Assembly: GCA_003235555.1 (NCBI GenBank)
Contig: QJVY01000028.1
Coordinates: 1-39,803, forward strand
From: Ignavibacteria bacterium
GTDB lineage: Bacteria > Bacteroidota > Ignavibacteria > UBA10030 > SZUA-254
DNA length: 39,803 nt
Direction of reading: 5' to 3'
Under the pieces are notes generated by a model. That model ran no database searches and was not told the origin of the DNA. It saw only the letters and a program-made list of their open reading frames with translations. The first letter of the stretch is position 1, and every line of letters begins with the position of its first letter. The position numbers and the translations under genes were made by a program. Below are positions 22,947 through 38,263 of this stretch, one piece after another.

Positions 22947-24950
22947 CTACCGGCCGGTGGTGTCCGAGAGGATTTTCCGGGCGGCGTCGTTTCCGAAGCG
23001 GGCCGAAAAGAGGAACGACGTGCGGCCCCCCTCCGGGTCGCCGAGGGCCACCTGCGAACGCCCGAGGTTGAACCACGCGTCGGCGAACGCGGTGTCGATT
23101 TCCACTGCCCGTGCGAAATACCGCGCCGCCGTCCCGAAGTCCCCGCGGCGCGCCAGGACGATGCCGAGGTTGTTCCACCCGGAGGCGGACCCGGAGTCGG
23201 CCGCCAGCGCTGCCGCGTAATATCGTCCGGCGTCCCCGAGCCGGTTCTCCCCGAGGGCCAGGTTCCCGGATTCGATCGAAAGGTTCACGACGGCGTCCCT
23301 CGTCACCGGGTTGTCCCCGAATGTCCGGAGCCACCGCGCGAATGCCCCGGTGACCGCCTCCGCGCCTGCGCCGCGCATGTTGACCACGACGTTCCGGTAC
23401 CCGCGCACGTCGCCCGGGTAGAGGTCGAGATATCTCTCCCACAGCGCGGCCGATTTTTCCTCCGCGGCGCCCGCCTGCCGGTAATACCGCGACAGGTAGA
23501 GACTCCCGTTGTACATGCCACCCTGACCGAGGAGATCGGGATCGAGGAGGGATGTGAAGCGTTCGATCGACGCCGCGGGGGAGGAGTTCACCGTGAACCA
23601 GAGGAGGGAGCAGATCAGGCCCATCCCTCCGGCGACGAGGGCGGGGCGGGGATCGTCAGCCGCGGGTACGCGGCGGAAATACACCGCCAGGGCGGTGAGG
23701 GTGAGGAGGTACGAATAGGGGGCGACGACGTCCCAGTCGCGCGCCGTGCCGAGGTCGAACTTCGCCACGAGCGTGAAACACACGACGGGTCCGCACGCGG
23801 TGAACAGGAACTTCCGCACGTCCGGCGCGGGTCCCGGACCCGGGCGTGTTCCGGCCGCGGTCCCCTGCGGGGCGTTCCGGCCGCGGACCCCGGGGACGAG
23901 AGCCGACAAGAGGAGTATCACCGCCGCCCCCCCAAGGAGGACCGTGAGGTTCGCCAGATCGAGCAGATGGAGGGGTGAGAACATCGTGTAGGGGGAGGAG
24001 TACCGTTCGTCGAGGCTTTCGGGGGTGACGATCGGCAGATAATGCCTGTGCGGAACCTGCGAAAAATAATTTCCGACGTCGAACCCGACCGAGGCGAGGG
24101 CGAGCAGCGCCCCCGCAGCGAAGGCCGCCGCGCCGGTCATCACCTGGGCCGCCTGGCCCCGCTTCCATCCCGCGTACGCCAGGTAGAGCAGGGACGGCAG
24201 CATCAGCACCGTCAGGTAGTGCGTGAGGACCTGGAGGAGGAAGGCGAGGGCCACCCATGCGAACGGGAGCCTCCCCCGCAGGAAGCGCACCCCGGAGAGG
24301 AGATAGAGGGACAGCATCAGCAGGACTGAAGAATAGGTCTCCACGTAACCGAAAAAAAGGAGCATCGCCGGCAACGTGCAGAGGAGTAAAAACGAAACCA
24401 GGCGCTCCGCACCGCCGTTGAAGACCGTGCGGACCGTCGCCCACGCGGCGAGGATGAAAGCGGCGCCGAGCACCATGTCGCCGGCGAAGAACGCGTTGAG
24501 GAACCCCCCGTACGTTTTTACGCCGAGAAGATCGGTGACGGCCGAGAAGTACAACGTTGCGAGGGGTTCGTCACGCGGGAGGAGAACCTCCGTTCCCTGG
24601 ATGGCGCCGGCGAAATTCCGGACGAGGAACCAGCTGTCCCCCAGAAGCGGGATCCTCACCCTGAAGAGGAATCCGGTCGCGGCGAAGACCGACAGTGCGA
24701 CGGCGGGGACGAGGAACCTGCGGGAGCCCGCCGAACCCGCGCCGCGGGTGATCGCGCCGGAGGTCCTCCTGTTCGCGGCCGCGGCGAGAAGGAGCAGGAC
24801 CGCCGCAAGGAAGACGAAGGGCGCGGCGGGTCCCAGGAAAGCGAGGAAATGAAATCCCCACGTCGTGCTCCGCGGGAGGAACGGCGCGGCAAGGTAAAGG
24901 GCCGTGAGAGATGCGGCGGTCGCTATTGCTGCAACAATCCTGTTTTTCAT
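22947..24950 (-). CDS. Polytopic membrane protein with C-terminal TPR repeats
   Basis: MKNRIVAAIATAASLTALYLAAPF; multiple TM segments including 'LLFFGYVETYSSVLLMLSLYLL'; TPRs 'ASGWNNLGIVLARRGDFGTAARYFARAVEIDTAFADAWFNLGRSQVALGD'. Confidence 0.75.
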   Translation of the reverse strand: MKNRIVAAIATAASLTALYLAAPFLPRSTTWGFHFLAFLGPAAPFVFLAAVLLLLAAAANRRTSGAITRGAGSAGSRRFLVPAVALSVFAATGFLFRVRIPLLGDSWFLVRNFAGAIQGTEVLLPRDEPLATLYFSAVTDLLGVKTYGGFLNAFFAGDMVLGAAFILAAWATVRTVFNGGAERLVSFLLLCTLPAMLLFFGYVETYSSVLLMLSLYLLSGVRFLRGRLPFAWVALAFLLQVLTHYLTVLMLPSLLYLAYAGWKRGQAAQVMTGAAAFAAGALLALASVGFDVGNYFSQVPHRHYLPIVTPESLDERYSSPYTMFSPLHLLDLANLTVLLGGAAVILLLSALVPGVRGRNAPQGTAAGTRPGPGPAPDVRKFLFTACGPVVCFTLVAKFDLGTARDWDVVAPYSYLLTLTALAVYFRRVPAADDPRPALVAGGMGLICSLLWFTVNSSPAASIERFTSLLDPDLLGQGGMYNGSLYLSRYYRQAGAAEEKSAALWERYLDLYPGDVRGYRNVVVNMRGAGAEAVTGAFARWLRTFGDNPVTRDAVVNLSIESGNLALGENRLGDAGRYYAAALAADSGSASGWNNLGIVLARRGDFGTAARYFARAVEIDTAFADAWFNLGRSQVALGDPEGGRTSFLFSARFGNDAARKILSDTTGR

Positions 24951-24965
24951 GGACCTCGAGAGGCA

Positions 24966-24985
24966 GGTCCGCCCTCCGGCGGACC
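24966..24985. repeat. Intergenic hairpin GGTCCGCC-CTCC-GGCGGACC
   Basis: Perfect 8-bp inverted repeat with 4-nt loop between the divergent 24950 and murA genes. Confidence 0.7.
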
Positions 24986-25049
24986 GGGGTCGGGATACTA
25001 CTCGGTAAGCATTCGGGAAAGTAACATTTCCCGCCGGCGAACGCAAGAC

Positions 25050-25068
25050 CCCGCCCCCGCAGGGCGGG
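25050..25068. repeat. Intergenic hairpin CCCGCCC-CCGCA-GGGCGGG
   Basis: Perfect 7-bp inverted repeat with 5-nt loop, in the same divergent intergenic region. Confidence 0.6.
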
Positions 25069-25084
25069 TAAGTCCCTCGATTCA

Positions 25085-25113
25085 TTGCATATGGGGGGTG
25101 TATAGAGTATATT
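25085..25113 (+). promoter_or_regulatory. Promoter-like TTGCAT-N17-TATATT upstream of murA
   Basis: TTGCAT 25085-25090, 17-nt spacer, TATATT 25108-25113. Confidence 0.55.
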
Positions 25114-25148
25114 CCTGCGTAAATTCAACTGAATTCACACGGTACACA

Positions 25149-26411
25149 TTGGATAAATTCGTCATCCACGGAGGGTCGAGGCTGCACGGACGCGCCACCG
25201 TCGGCGGTTCGAAGAACGCCGCCCTCGCCCTCATGCCCGCCACGCTGCTGGCCAGCGGGAACTACACCTTCTCCAACATTCCCGACCTGAAGGACATCAA
25301 GACCATGGGACGCCTGCTCGAGTCCATGGGCGTCGATGTCGCGATCGGCGCACGCGCACTCCGGATCAACACGTTCCGCGTCAACAGCTTCGAGGCCCCC
25401 TACGAGCATGTGAAGAAGATGCGGGCGTCGATCTACGTCCTCGGCCCGCTGGTCGCGCGGTACGGGTACGCGAAGGTCTCCCTCCCCGGGGGGTGCGCGT
25501 GGGGTCCGAGGCCGGTCAACCTTCACATCGAGGGGATCAGGAAACTGGGAGCGACCGTGAGGATCGACCGCGGGTACATCATCGCGAAGGCGAGGCGCCT
25601 GAAGGGGCGGAAGCTCAACCTTGCGGTGTCGAGCGTCGGCGCGACCGGCAACCTCCTGATGGCCGCGGTCCTGGCCCGGGGAACGACCGTGATCACGAAC
25701 GCCGCCCGCGAACCGGAAATCGTCGCGCTGGAAAAATTCCTCACGCGGATGGGGGCGAGGATCCACGGCACGGGGACCGCCCGGCTGGAAATCGAAGGGG
25801 TCGACGCCCTCCACCCTGCGGACGAGACGATGATCCCGGACCGGATCGAGGCCGGAACGCTCCTCGCGGCCGCGGCAATCACCGGGGGACGGATCAGGCT
25901 GGGGGGATGCCGGCCCTCCCACCTCAGGTCCCTGCTGACGCACCTGAAGCGCGCCGGCTGCACGGTCGAAACCGGCGGGGACTGGATCTCCCTGAAGGCC
26001 CCGGCCACACTCCGCGCCGTCGGCGCGACAACCGGGATCTACCCGGGTTTCCCCACCGACATGCAGGCTCAGTGGATGGCGCTCATGACCGTCGCGAGGG
26101 GACCCAGCCGGATCACCGAGACGATCTACTTCGACAGGTTCAAGCACGTGCCTGAACTCGTCCGCCTTGGCGCAGACGTCACCATCGAACAGGAGGCGGC
26201 GACGGTCCGCGGCGGCGCGACGCTCGTGGGTGCCAAGGTCATGTCCACCGACCTCCGGGCATCCGCCTCGCTGGTGATCGCGGGGCTCGCGGCGGCGGGA
26301 CGCACCGAGGTCCTGCGGGTCTACCACCTGGACCGGGGGTACGACCACCTCGAAAAAAAACTGCGCCTGCTCGGCGCCCGGATCCGGCGGGTGGCCGGGA
26401 GGGAATACTAG
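25149..26411 (+). CDS. murA: UDP-N-acetylglucosamine 1-carboxyvinyltransferase
   Basis: TTG start; '[37 protein letters not shown]', active-site '[20 protein letters not shown]', '[17 protein letters not shown]', '[15 protein letters not shown]'. Confidence 0.95.
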   Translation: MDKFVIHGGSRLHGRATVGGSKNAALALMPATLLASGNYTFSNIPDLKDIKTMGRLLESMGVDVAIGARALRINTFRVNSFEAPYEHVKKMRASIYVLGPLVARYGYAKVSLPGGCAWGPRPVNLHIEGIRKLGATVRIDRGYIIAKARRLKGRKLNLAVSSVGATGNLLMAAVLARGTTVITNAAREPEIVALEKFLTRMGARIHGTGTARLEIEGVDALHPADETMIPDRIEAGTLLAAAAITGGRIRLGGCRPSHLRSLLTHLKRAGCTVETGGDWISLKAPATLRAVGATTGIYPGFPTDMQAQWMALMTVARGPSRITETIYFDRFKHVPELVRLGADVTIEQEAATVRGGATLVGAKVMSTDLRASASLVIAGLAAAGRTEVLRVYHLDRGYDHLEKKLRLLGARIRRVAGREY

Positions 26412-26415
26412 CGCG

Positions 26416-27168
26416 ATGAAGGTCATCGCGGTGCTCCCGGCGTACAACGCGGCGCGGACCCTCGAGGCGACCGTCCGCGACATCCCGGAGGGGACCGTGG
26501 ACGAAATCATCCTCGTGGACGACGCCAGCCTCGACGACACCGTGGGCGTGGCCGGGTCGCTGGGCCTCACGGTGATACGCCACGAAGCGAACCGGGGATA
26601 CGGGGGGAACCAGAAGAGCTGTTACCGCGCGGCACTCGAACGGGGGGCGGACATCGTCGTGATGATCCATCCGGACTACCAGTACGATTCACGCCTCACC
26701 CCCCACATGGTGTCGTTCCTCAGGGACGGCTACCACGACGTCATGCTCGGTTCCCGGATCCGCACGAGGAGCGAGGCCCTCGCCGGCGGCATGCCGCCGT
26801 ACAAGTACGTCGCGAACCGCCTGCTGACCTTCATCCAGAACATCCTCACGGGGATGAACCTCTCGGAGTGGCACACCGGGTTCCGCGCCTACACGAGGCA
26901 CGTGCTGGAAACGGTACCGTGGGAGGACAATTCGGACGATTTCGTCTTCGACAGCCAGATGATGGTCCAGTTCGTCGCGTTCCGGTTTCGCATCGGTGAG
27001 ATCCCGGTACCGGTGCGGTATCACGATTCCGCCTCCTCCATCAACCTCAGGAGAAGCATCACCTACGGTATCAGCACCCTGGCGACCGTCCTGAGGTTCG
27101 TATTCTTCCGCCTCGGTCTGACGGATCCCCGGATGTTCAGGGGGAGGACGGGTGCGCCCCCGCGATGA
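26416..27168 (+). CDS. Family 2 glycosyltransferase
   Basis: '[90 protein letters not shown]'. Confidence 0.93.
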   Translation: MKVIAVLPAYNAARTLEATVRDIPEGTVDEIILVDDASLDDTVGVAGSLGLTVIRHEANRGYGGNQKSCYRAALERGADIVVMIHPDYQYDSRLTPHMVSFLRDGYHDVMLGSRIRTRSEALAGGMPPYKYVANRLLTFIQNILTGMNLSEWHTGFRAYTRHVLETVPWEDNSDDFVFDSQMMVQFVAFRFRIGEIPVPVRYHDSASSINLRRSITYGISTLATVLRFVFFRLGLTDPRMFRGRTGAPPR

Positions 27169-28889
27169 GCGTTCCGGCCAGCCGACGGCTCCTGTTCCCG
27201 GCCATCCTGATCGCGGCGGTCGCCCTCCTCTACGGCCGCACGCTCACGTTCGATTTCGTCAACTACGATGATTACGACCTCGTCGCCAGGAACACGGAGT
27301 TCCTCGGTGACCCCGGAAACATCCTCACCTCCTTCACCACGCACGCCTTCACGTCGCACCGCGAGGAGAGCGTCTACTACCGCCCCGTCCTGCTGCTGAC
27401 GTTTTTCGCCGACTACTTCATCTGGGGGCTGGACCCCGCGGGGTACCACCTGACGAACATCGCGATTCACATCCTCGCGACGCTCTTCCTGTTCCACCTG
27501 GCGCGCGGGATCCTCCGGCAGCGGGCGGATGGGACGGGGGCCGGGAAAGGGCCGGATCGCGACGGGGGAGGAGGAGAGGACCGGGACGGTCTCACCGCAT
27601 TCGGTGCGGCGCTGCTCTTCGCCGTGCACCCGGTGCAGACCGAGTCCGTGGCGTGGGTGGCGGGGAGGAACGACGCGCTCCTCGGCCTCTTTCTGATCGC
27701 GTCGCTCTTCTGCTACACCCGGCAGTACGAAGCGTCACCGCGGGGGCGCATGATGTTCCCCCTTTCGGCGGCGCTTTTTACCGCGGCTCTCCTCACAAAG
27801 GAATCGGCAATATTTTTCATCCCCCTCTACCCGTTGTATGATCTCACCGTGAAGCGCCGGTCGCCCGAGGAAATCTTCTCGGGACCGGGGCACCTGAGGG
27901 TATCGGTCTACCTGGCGGTGGCCCTGGCCTACCTCGGGGTCCGGTACAACATCTTCGGGGCCTTCATCGGCGCGGAAGCGCTCTACGGGAAAATTCCCCT
28001 GGACAACCGTCTGCTCATGGCCCCCGGTCTCGCCCTGACGAACCTGCTCTTCCTGATCTGGCCCTCCCGCCTCAGCATCACGCACCCCATTGAGAACGTC
28101 CCCTGGTTCGACTGGCCGATGGTACTCGTCGCGGTGGCCGTCACGGCGGGGTTGTTCGCGGTGTGGGGGGGACAGATGAGACGACGGCCCGTCCTCTCCT
28201 GGTCGGCGGCATGGGTGATCGTCGGGCTCGTCCCGCTCCTCAATGTCTTTCCACTCGCCGTGCCGATACTGGAACACCGGCTCTACGCGGTGACCGCGGG
28301 GTTCGCGCTGGCGGTGGCCGTCGCCGCCCGCCCGGGGAAGGGCGCGGCCGCCGTCATCGTCCTGTGCGCCGTCCTCTCGGGATTCACCTGGGCCCGGCTC
28401 CCGGTCTGGCGGAACAGCGAATCGCTCTGGCTCGACGCCATAGAAAAAACGCCCGACGGGGCGAGGGCCTATTTCAACCTCGCGGGGTATTATTTCGAAC
28501 GCGGGGAGAACGACCGCGTGTTTCCCCTCCTGGAAAAATACGTGGCGCTCAGGCCGGACGATTTCCTCGGGTATTCGAAGCTCCGCCAGAGCTACTTCCT
28601 GGCGGGGCGGTTCCGGGAGGCGGCCGCGGTCTGCCGGACCCTCATCGACAGGGACCCCGGCAACGTGGGCAGGTACCTCGAAGCCGGGGTGCTCTTCGAG
28701 CGGATGGGGCTCTCGGACAGCGTGATCGCCGTCTACACGGAAGGGCTCCGCTACGACCCGTCCCTGTATCAGCTCCATAACAGGCTGGGGATGTGGTACG
28801 GGCGGATCGGCGACACGCTGAACTCCAAAAAGCACCTGGCCGCCGCCGATTCGGTGGCCCGTTCCCTTCAGGCGTCCGCGGCCAGATGA
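27165..28889 (+). CDS. TMTC-like polytopic glycosyltransferase (GT-C-like) with C-terminal TPR region
   Basis: '[40 protein letters not shown]', '[19 protein letters not shown]', then '[51 protein letters not shown]'. Confidence 0.82.
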   Translation: MSVPASRRLLFPAILIAAVALLYGRTLTFDFVNYDDYDLVARNTEFLGDPGNILTSFTTHAFTSHREESVYYRPVLLLTFFADYFIWGLDPAGYHLTNIAIHILATLFLFHLARGILRQRADGTGAGKGPDRDGGGGEDRDGLTAFGAALLFAVHPVQTESVAWVAGRNDALLGLFLIASLFCYTRQYEASPRGRMMFPLSAALFTAALLTKESAIFFIPLYPLYDLTVKRRSPEEIFSGPGHLRVSVYLAVALAYLGVRYNIFGAFIGAEALYGKIPLDNRLLMAPGLALTNLLFLIWPSRLSITHPIENVPWFDWPMVLVAVAVTAGLFAVWGGQMRRRPVLSWSAAWVIVGLVPLLNVFPLAVPILEHRLYAVTAGFALAVAVAARPGKGAAAVIVLCAVLSGFTWARLPVWRNSESLWLDAIEKTPDGARAYFNLAGYYFERGENDRVFPLLEKYVALRPDDFLGYSKLRQSYFLAGRFREAAAVCRTLIDRDPGNVGRYLEAGVLFERMGLSDSVIAVYTEGLRYDPSLYQLHNRLGMWYGRIGDTLNSKKHLAAADSVARSLQASAAR

Positions 28890-31128
28890 AACTGCGCCGC
28901 ACATTGTTCGCCGGGGGAATCCTCCTTACATACGCGCTCATTGTAAGCAGGCTCCCGCTGCTGAACTACCTGGGGTACGAGTTCTCCGCGGCCATCGCGC
29001 TCCTGTTTCCGCTGGTGCCGGGGTTGTTTTTCCTCCGCACGTTCGCGCGGAGGGGAGGACCGGAGACAGGTGCGGATACGGGCGGAGTCCCACACCGGCC
29101 GGGGGGGGGCGGTGGGCCGGGGGCGCTCGCCGCGACCGGACTCATCGTGCCGCTGGCGGTGGGATGGATGAACGCCGTTTTCGTGAAAAACTGCTCACCG
29201 GCGGAGGGGGTGGCATGGTTTCTCCTGTTGCCGGGGGCGGGGATGATCTGGGTCGCCGCCCTGGCCTGGTTCTGTTCCGCGGCGTTCAGGCATCGCGTGC
29301 TCTGGTACCTCGGCATCGTCTCGGTCGTGATGGTCCATCCGGTATTGCTGGGTTACCTGACCCCCCGGATCGACTCGTACAACTTCATCTACGGGTATTT
29401 CCCCGGCTTCACCTACGACGAGGACCTGACGATCACCCCGACACTGCTGGCCTGGAGGGGTGTGACGCTCCTCTGTGCCCTCCTGTTCGTCTCCGCGGGG
29501 AAAGTCGCCTCGGCGAGGAGGGGAGGGAAGAAGGCGCGCGTTCCGTCGGTGGTGTTTTTCATACTGTCGGCGGCGGTCGTCACGGTCTGGATTTTCCGGA
29601 CAGACATCGGTTTCGAGACCACGGCCTCATCGCTCCGGCGGACCCTCGGGTCGGCCGCCCACACGCGCCATTTCCGGATCTACTACGACACGGCGGCGGT
29701 ACCGGCCGACGAGATCCGGTGGGTCGCGGCGGAGCACGAGTTCCGGTACGACGAGGTCAGCCGTTTCCTCGGATCGGACACCGGCCGCGTCATCGAATCG
29801 TACCTCTACCCCGACGCCCCTACCAAGCGCCGCCTCATCGGCGCGGGGAACACGGACATCGCGAAGCCGTGGCGGGGGGAGATCCACCTCGACCTCGACT
29901 CCTGGAGGTACACGCTCAAACACGAACTCGTGCATGTGCTGGCGGCGGAGTTCGGCATGCCGGTGATCGGTGCGAACGTCAACATCGGCCTCGTCGAGGG
30001 ACTCGCGATGGCGGCGGGCCCGCCCTTCGGGAACCGCACTCCCGAGGAATACGCCGCCGCGATGGTCCGCTTCGGCATCGTCGACGACCCCGCGGCCCTC
30101 ATCCGGCCCGCTGGTTTCGCCTTCCGGTCCTCGACCGTGAGTTACGTGCTGATGGGGGCGTTCTGCGGGAACCTGATCAGCACGCGCGGCATCGGGCCGT
30201 TCAGGGAGTGGTACGGCGGCGCGTCCCCCCTGGAGGCGTACGGCGTGGACGCGGACTCGCTGGTAGCCCTCTGGCGGGAGTCCCTCCGGAAGATCGAGGT
30301 ACCCGAGAGCTGGAGAGCGCACGTCGAGTACTACTTTAACAGGGGTTCGATTTTTTCACGGGAGTGCGCGCGGACTGTGGCGAACCTCAATGCGCGCGGC
30401 ACCGCCTCGCTGGGAAACAGGGACTACTCGTCGGCGCGGGGGTATTTCAGCTCGGCCCTCGGCGAGAGCTGGAACCCGGGATCGTTCGCGGGGATGGTCC
30501 GCTCGATGATGGGCTCCGGCGACTTCGGCGGCGTCATCAAAATGTTCGTGAACGAATCGGGCGATTCGTTGAAAAGGGGATCGCTTGAGGGCTACCGCCT
30601 GCTCCTCGGCGACGCCCTCCTCGCCCGCGGGGAGTATCCCGGGGCCCTCAGCACCTACCGTGACATCCGCTCGCTGGACCTCTCCCCCGGGATGAACGAA
30701 GCGGTCGCCATGCGCATCGCCGTGACGGAAACGGACGACCTGCGGGAATACCTCGCACCCTGGATCACCGGGACAGCGGGGGATTCCGCCGCACTGGACA
30801 TCGTTTCGGGCCTCGAGAGCGGGGAAAACCCGGCGCTGCTGTCCTACGTGAGGGGGAGGTTGATGCTGAGGCGGAACGATTACGTGGGGGCCGCCCGGGA
30901 GACCGCGAATTTCTTCGCGCCGTTCGCCGATCCCGTCCTGAACGGGGCGATGAACGACGTCACCGCGGCGGCCTTTTTCCGGCTGGGGGATTTCCTCTCG
31001 GCCCGGGTGTTTTTCGAGAGGACGCTCGGATACCGACCGGGGGCGACCCTCGCCGCCAGGACCCGCGACCGCGCCGCGCGGTGCCGGTGGTTTGAACGCG
31101 AGTGGGCGTCGATGGAGTTGACGCTCCA

Positions 31129-31132
<4 letters not shown>
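28886..31132 (+). CDS. Membrane-anchored gluzincin-like metallopeptidase (peptidase-MA-like) with C-terminal TPR-like region
   Basis: N-terminal polytopic region, then 'HTRHFRIYYDTAAVPADEIRWVAAEHEFRYDEVSRFLG...LDLDSWRYTLKHELVHVLAAEFGMPVIGANVNIGLVEGLAMAA' (HELVH at 29921-29935). ATG 28886 overlaps the upstream TGA. Confidence 0.75.
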
Positions 31133-33519
<2,387 letters not shown>

Positions 33520-33520
<1 letters not shown>

Positions 33521-34950
33521 TGGGGACGGATATCCGGTTCGGCACCGACGGCTGGCGGGGGCGCATCGCGGAGGACTACACCTTCGACAATCTCCGCCGG
33601 TGCGCGCAGGGTTTCGCGGACTACCTGAAGTCGGCCTACCCGCCGGAGGGCGTGAAAAAGGGCGTCGTCATCGGCGGTGACCGCCGGTTCCACTCCGAGC
33701 ATTTCGCCTCGGCGGCGGCCGAGGTCCTCGCCGCCAACGGCATCCCGGTGCACTACTGCGGCGGCGGTGTCCCGACGCCCGTGATATCGTTCAGCGTGAA
33801 GCTGCGCGACGCGGTCGGCGCCATCAATATCACCGCGAGCCACAATCCGCCGGGGGACAACGGTTTCAAGGTCCGTGACGAAAACGGCGGGGCCATCGCG
33901 CCGGAAGGGTTGAAGAAGATCGAGGCGTCGATCCCCCCCGATATGGCGGGGGTCCGGGGGATGAAATTCGACGACGCGGTCACAGCGGGGGTGATCATGG
34001 ATTTCGACGCCGGGGACGAGTACGCCGCCCGGCTGAAAAGCCTCGTCGACCTGGAGAACATCAGGGCCGCCGGGCTGAACGTCCTCGTGGACCCGATGTG
34101 GGGAAACGGCGCCGGATGGTTCACCCGGCTGATCGGCGGCGGCCGCACGCGGATCACCGAAATCCATTCCGGGCGCAACCCCATCTTCCCGGAGATGACC
34201 CGGCCGGAACCGATCCCCCCGAACGTCGACCCGGGGCTGAAGAAGGGCCGGGAGATCGGGGCGGACGTCGTGCTCATCACCGACGGGGACGCGGACCGCT
34301 GCGGCGTGGGCGACGAGAACGGGATCTTCATCGACCAGCTGAGGGTGTACGCCCTCCTGGCGCTCTATTTCCTGGAGGTGCGCGGCGAGAGGGGGGCGAT
34401 CGTCAAGACCCTTTCGACCACCTCGATGCTCGACGCCCTCGGGAAAAAATTCGGCGTCCCGGTGCACGAAACCGGCGTGGGATTCAAGTTCGTGGCGCCG
34501 AAGATGATGGAGACGGACGCGATCATCGGCGGGGAGGAGAGCGGCGGGTACGCCTTCCGCGGGCACGTGCCGGAGCGGGACGGCATCCTGGCGAATCTCT
34601 ATCTGCTCGACTTCATGGTGAGGACCGGGCTGAAGCCGTCGCAGCTGCTGAAAAAACTCTTCGACACGGTCGGCGAACACCACTACGACAGGATCGACAC
34701 CGTCATCGACGCGTCGCAGAAGGAGCCGATCCTCGCGCGCCTGAAGTCGAACCCGCCGAAAAAAGTGGCGGGGCTCGACGTGGCCCGGACGAACCTCACC
34801 GACGGGTTCAAGTTCATCCTCTCCGACGGTTCCTGGCTGCTGGTCCGTTTCTCGGGGACCGAACCCCTGGTCCGGATTTACTCGGAGGCGGGGAGCACGG
34901 CCGCCGTGAAGAAGATCCTCGAAGACGGCCGGAAGATCGTCCTGGGCTGA
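33520..34950 (+). CDS. Phosphoglucomutase/phosphomannomutase family (alpha-D-phosphohexomutase)
   Basis: '[31 protein letters not shown]', '[25 protein letters not shown]', '[14 protein letters not shown]', '[20 protein letters not shown]'. ATG overlaps the eno stop (TAATG). Confidence 0.93.
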
Positions 34951-34980
34951 GGGCGGCCCCGGACCCCCCGTGCAACCAGG

Positions 34981-36285
34981 ATGACCCCCAGGCCACACCC
35001 CGGCGATCCCGCCCCCGTCAGGACCGGCATCCGCCGGAACCTTAGCCGGTTCATCCTCCTCGTCATCGTCAACGCCTTCGTCGGCGCAATGGTCGGGCTC
35101 GAACGGTCCGTCCTGCCCCTTCTCGGCGAACAGGAGTTCGGTCTCACGTCGCGCACCGCCATCCTCTCCTTCCTCCTGACGTTCGGCGTGGTCAAGGCGC
35201 TCACGAACCTCTTCTCGGGCCGGTTCGCCGACACCGCGGGCAGGAAAAAACTGCTCGTCGCCGGCTGGCTCTTCGGCCTGCCGGTTCCCGTGCTGCTCAT
35301 GTACGCCCCTGACTGGTCGTGGGTGGTGGCGGCCAACCTCTTCCTGGGAGTGAACCAGGGGCTCTGCTGGTCGATGGCCGTGGTCATGAAGATCGACATC
35401 GCGGGGCCCGAACGCCGCGGGTTTGCGACAGGCGTAAACGAGTTCGCCGGCTACGTCGCGGTCGCCCTCGCCGCGTACGCGACCGCGGGGATCGCCGCCG
35501 GGTACGGATTGCGGACGGCGCCCTTTTCGATCGGTCTCGTCATCGCCGTCACCGGTCTCCTCCTCTCGGTGTTCTTCGTCCGCGACACGAAAAAGTTCGT
35601 CGAGTCGGAGGCCGGCTCCGACCGGGAGCCGGCGCCGGAAGGCGAACCCGCCACCTTCGGACAGGTGTTCGCGCTGACGTGGCGCGACCGGAGGTTCTTC
35701 GCCTGCCACCAGGCCGGGATGGTCAACAACCTGAACGACGGCATGGCGTGGGCGATGTTCCCGCTCTACTTCGCGTCGCTGGGATATTCCCTCCCGGCGA
35801 TCGGTTTCCTGACCGCCCTCTACCCGGCGGTCTGGGGGGTGTCGCAACTGCTCACCGGGCCGTTGAGCGACCTGATCGGCCGGCGCGGGCTCATCTCCGC
35901 GGGGATGATCGCGCAGGCCGGGGGGATCTGGACGATCGTCTCCGGAACCGGATTCACCGCGGTCGCGGCGGGAAGCGTCCTGCTTGGTCTCGGGACCGCC
36001 ATGGTCTACCCGACCCTCCTCGCGAGCGTCAGTGACATCGCAAGACCCGCGTGGCGGGCCGGCGCGCTTGGCGTGTACCGTTTCTGGCGCGACATCGGAT
36101 ACGCCCTCGGGGCGCTGCTGGCCGGCGCGCTGGCGGATCTCTTCGGCACCGTCACGGCGATCGCCGGGGTCGGCCTGGTGACGTTCGCCTCGGGCGTGCT
36201 CGTTTTTTTCCATCACCACCGGGATGAACCGTTCGGGCGGGGCGCGGCGGCTGGTGCGGGACAGGGCCGCGGCCGGTCGGGATAG
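34981..36285 (+). CDS. Major facilitator superfamily transporter
   Basis: About 12 hydrophobic segments; MFS-like loop 'SGRFADTAGRKKLLVAGWLFG' and second-half 'LTGPLSDLIGRRGLISAGMI'. Confidence 0.9.
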   Translation: MTPRPHPGDPAPVRTGIRRNLSRFILLVIVNAFVGAMVGLERSVLPLLGEQEFGLTSRTAILSFLLTFGVVKALTNLFSGRFADTAGRKKLLVAGWLFGLPVPVLLMYAPDWSWVVAANLFLGVNQGLCWSMAVVMKIDIAGPERRGFATGVNEFAGYVAVALAAYATAGIAAGYGLRTAPFSIGLVIAVTGLLLSVFFVRDTKKFVESEAGSDREPAPEGEPATFGQVFALTWRDRRFFACHQAGMVNNLNDGMAWAMFPLYFASLGYSLPAIGFLTALYPAVWGVSQLLTGPLSDLIGRRGLISAGMIAQAGGIWTIVSGTGFTAVAAGSVLLGLGTAMVYPTLLASVSDIARPAWRAGALGVYRFWRDIGYALGALLAGALADLFGTVTAIAGVGLVTFASGVLVFFHHHRDEPFGRGAAAGAGQGRGRSG

Positions 36286-36291
36286 ACCACG

Positions 36292-37139
36292 ATGAAACGC
36301 ATAGCGATCATCACCTGCACGGTCCTCCCGGAGCCCGACCCCGACCAGGGGCCGCTGATGGCGGCCCTCCGCGGTGCGGGCCTCCACGCCGACCTCCTCC
36401 CGTGGGACGACCCGTCGGCGGACCCGGCCGGTTACGACCTCTGCGTGCTGCGGTCGTGCTGGGATTACTATAAACACCCGGGGGGCTTCCTGAAATTCAT
36501 CGACCGCGCCGCCTCGTCATCGCGCCTGGTGAACCCGGCGGGGGTGGTCCGCTGGAACCACCACAAGGGCTACCTGCGGGAGCTCTCCTCGGCCGGGGTC
36601 AGCGTCATCCCCACCGAGTGGTTCAGCCGCGGCGAGGAGGCGGAGCTGGGGATCATCATGTCCAACAGGAAATGGGAGGACGTGGTGGTGAAACCCTCGG
36701 TGTCGGCTTCATCGTACAGGACGAGGCGATTCCGCGCGGACGAGTTCAGGGAGGGCGCGGTCTTCCTGCGCGAACTGCTCAGGGACCGCGACGCGCTCGT
36801 GCAGAAGTACATGCCGTCGGTCGAAGGGGAAGGTGAAAAGGCCGTCGTCTGGATTGACGGTGCATTCACGCACGCCGTCGTGAAAGCGCCGAGGTTCGAC
36901 GACGGGGTCGAATCGGTGTCGGAGGCGGTGGAGATTTCCCCCGAGGAACGGACCCTCGCGGAAAGGGCGATGGAGTGCGTGAAAGGGGAACTGTTGTACG
37001 GCAGGGTGGACGTGGTCAGGACGCCGGGGGGAAGACCCGTCGTCTCGGAATTCGAACTGATCGAACCGTCGCTGTTCCTGGTGCAGCACCCCCCGGCGCT
37101 CGAACGGCTCGTCGCGGGGATCGTGAGGCTCTCGGGAGC

Positions 37140-37143
<4 letters not shown>
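36292..37143 (+). CDS. ATP-grasp domain protein (glutathione synthetase/RimK-like)
   Basis: 'CVLRSCWDYYKHPGGFLKFIDRAASSSRLVNPAGVVRWNHHKGYLRELSSAGVSVIPTEWF', 'VVVKPSVSASSYRTRRF', 'ALVQKYMPSVEGEGEKAVVWIDG', 'YGRVDVVRTPGGRPVVSEFELIEPSLF'. Confidence 0.88.
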
Positions 37144-38237
<1,094 letters not shown>

Positions 38238-38263
38238 CGTGGCGGGGTTTTTATCGGGAGGGT

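Noticed and set aside
21751-23220. 489-aa plus-strand ORF (DREEGEHREGPARV...)
   Set aside because: Antisense to two membrane proteins; the Glu/Arg/Gly-rich composition is an artefact of the complementary frame.
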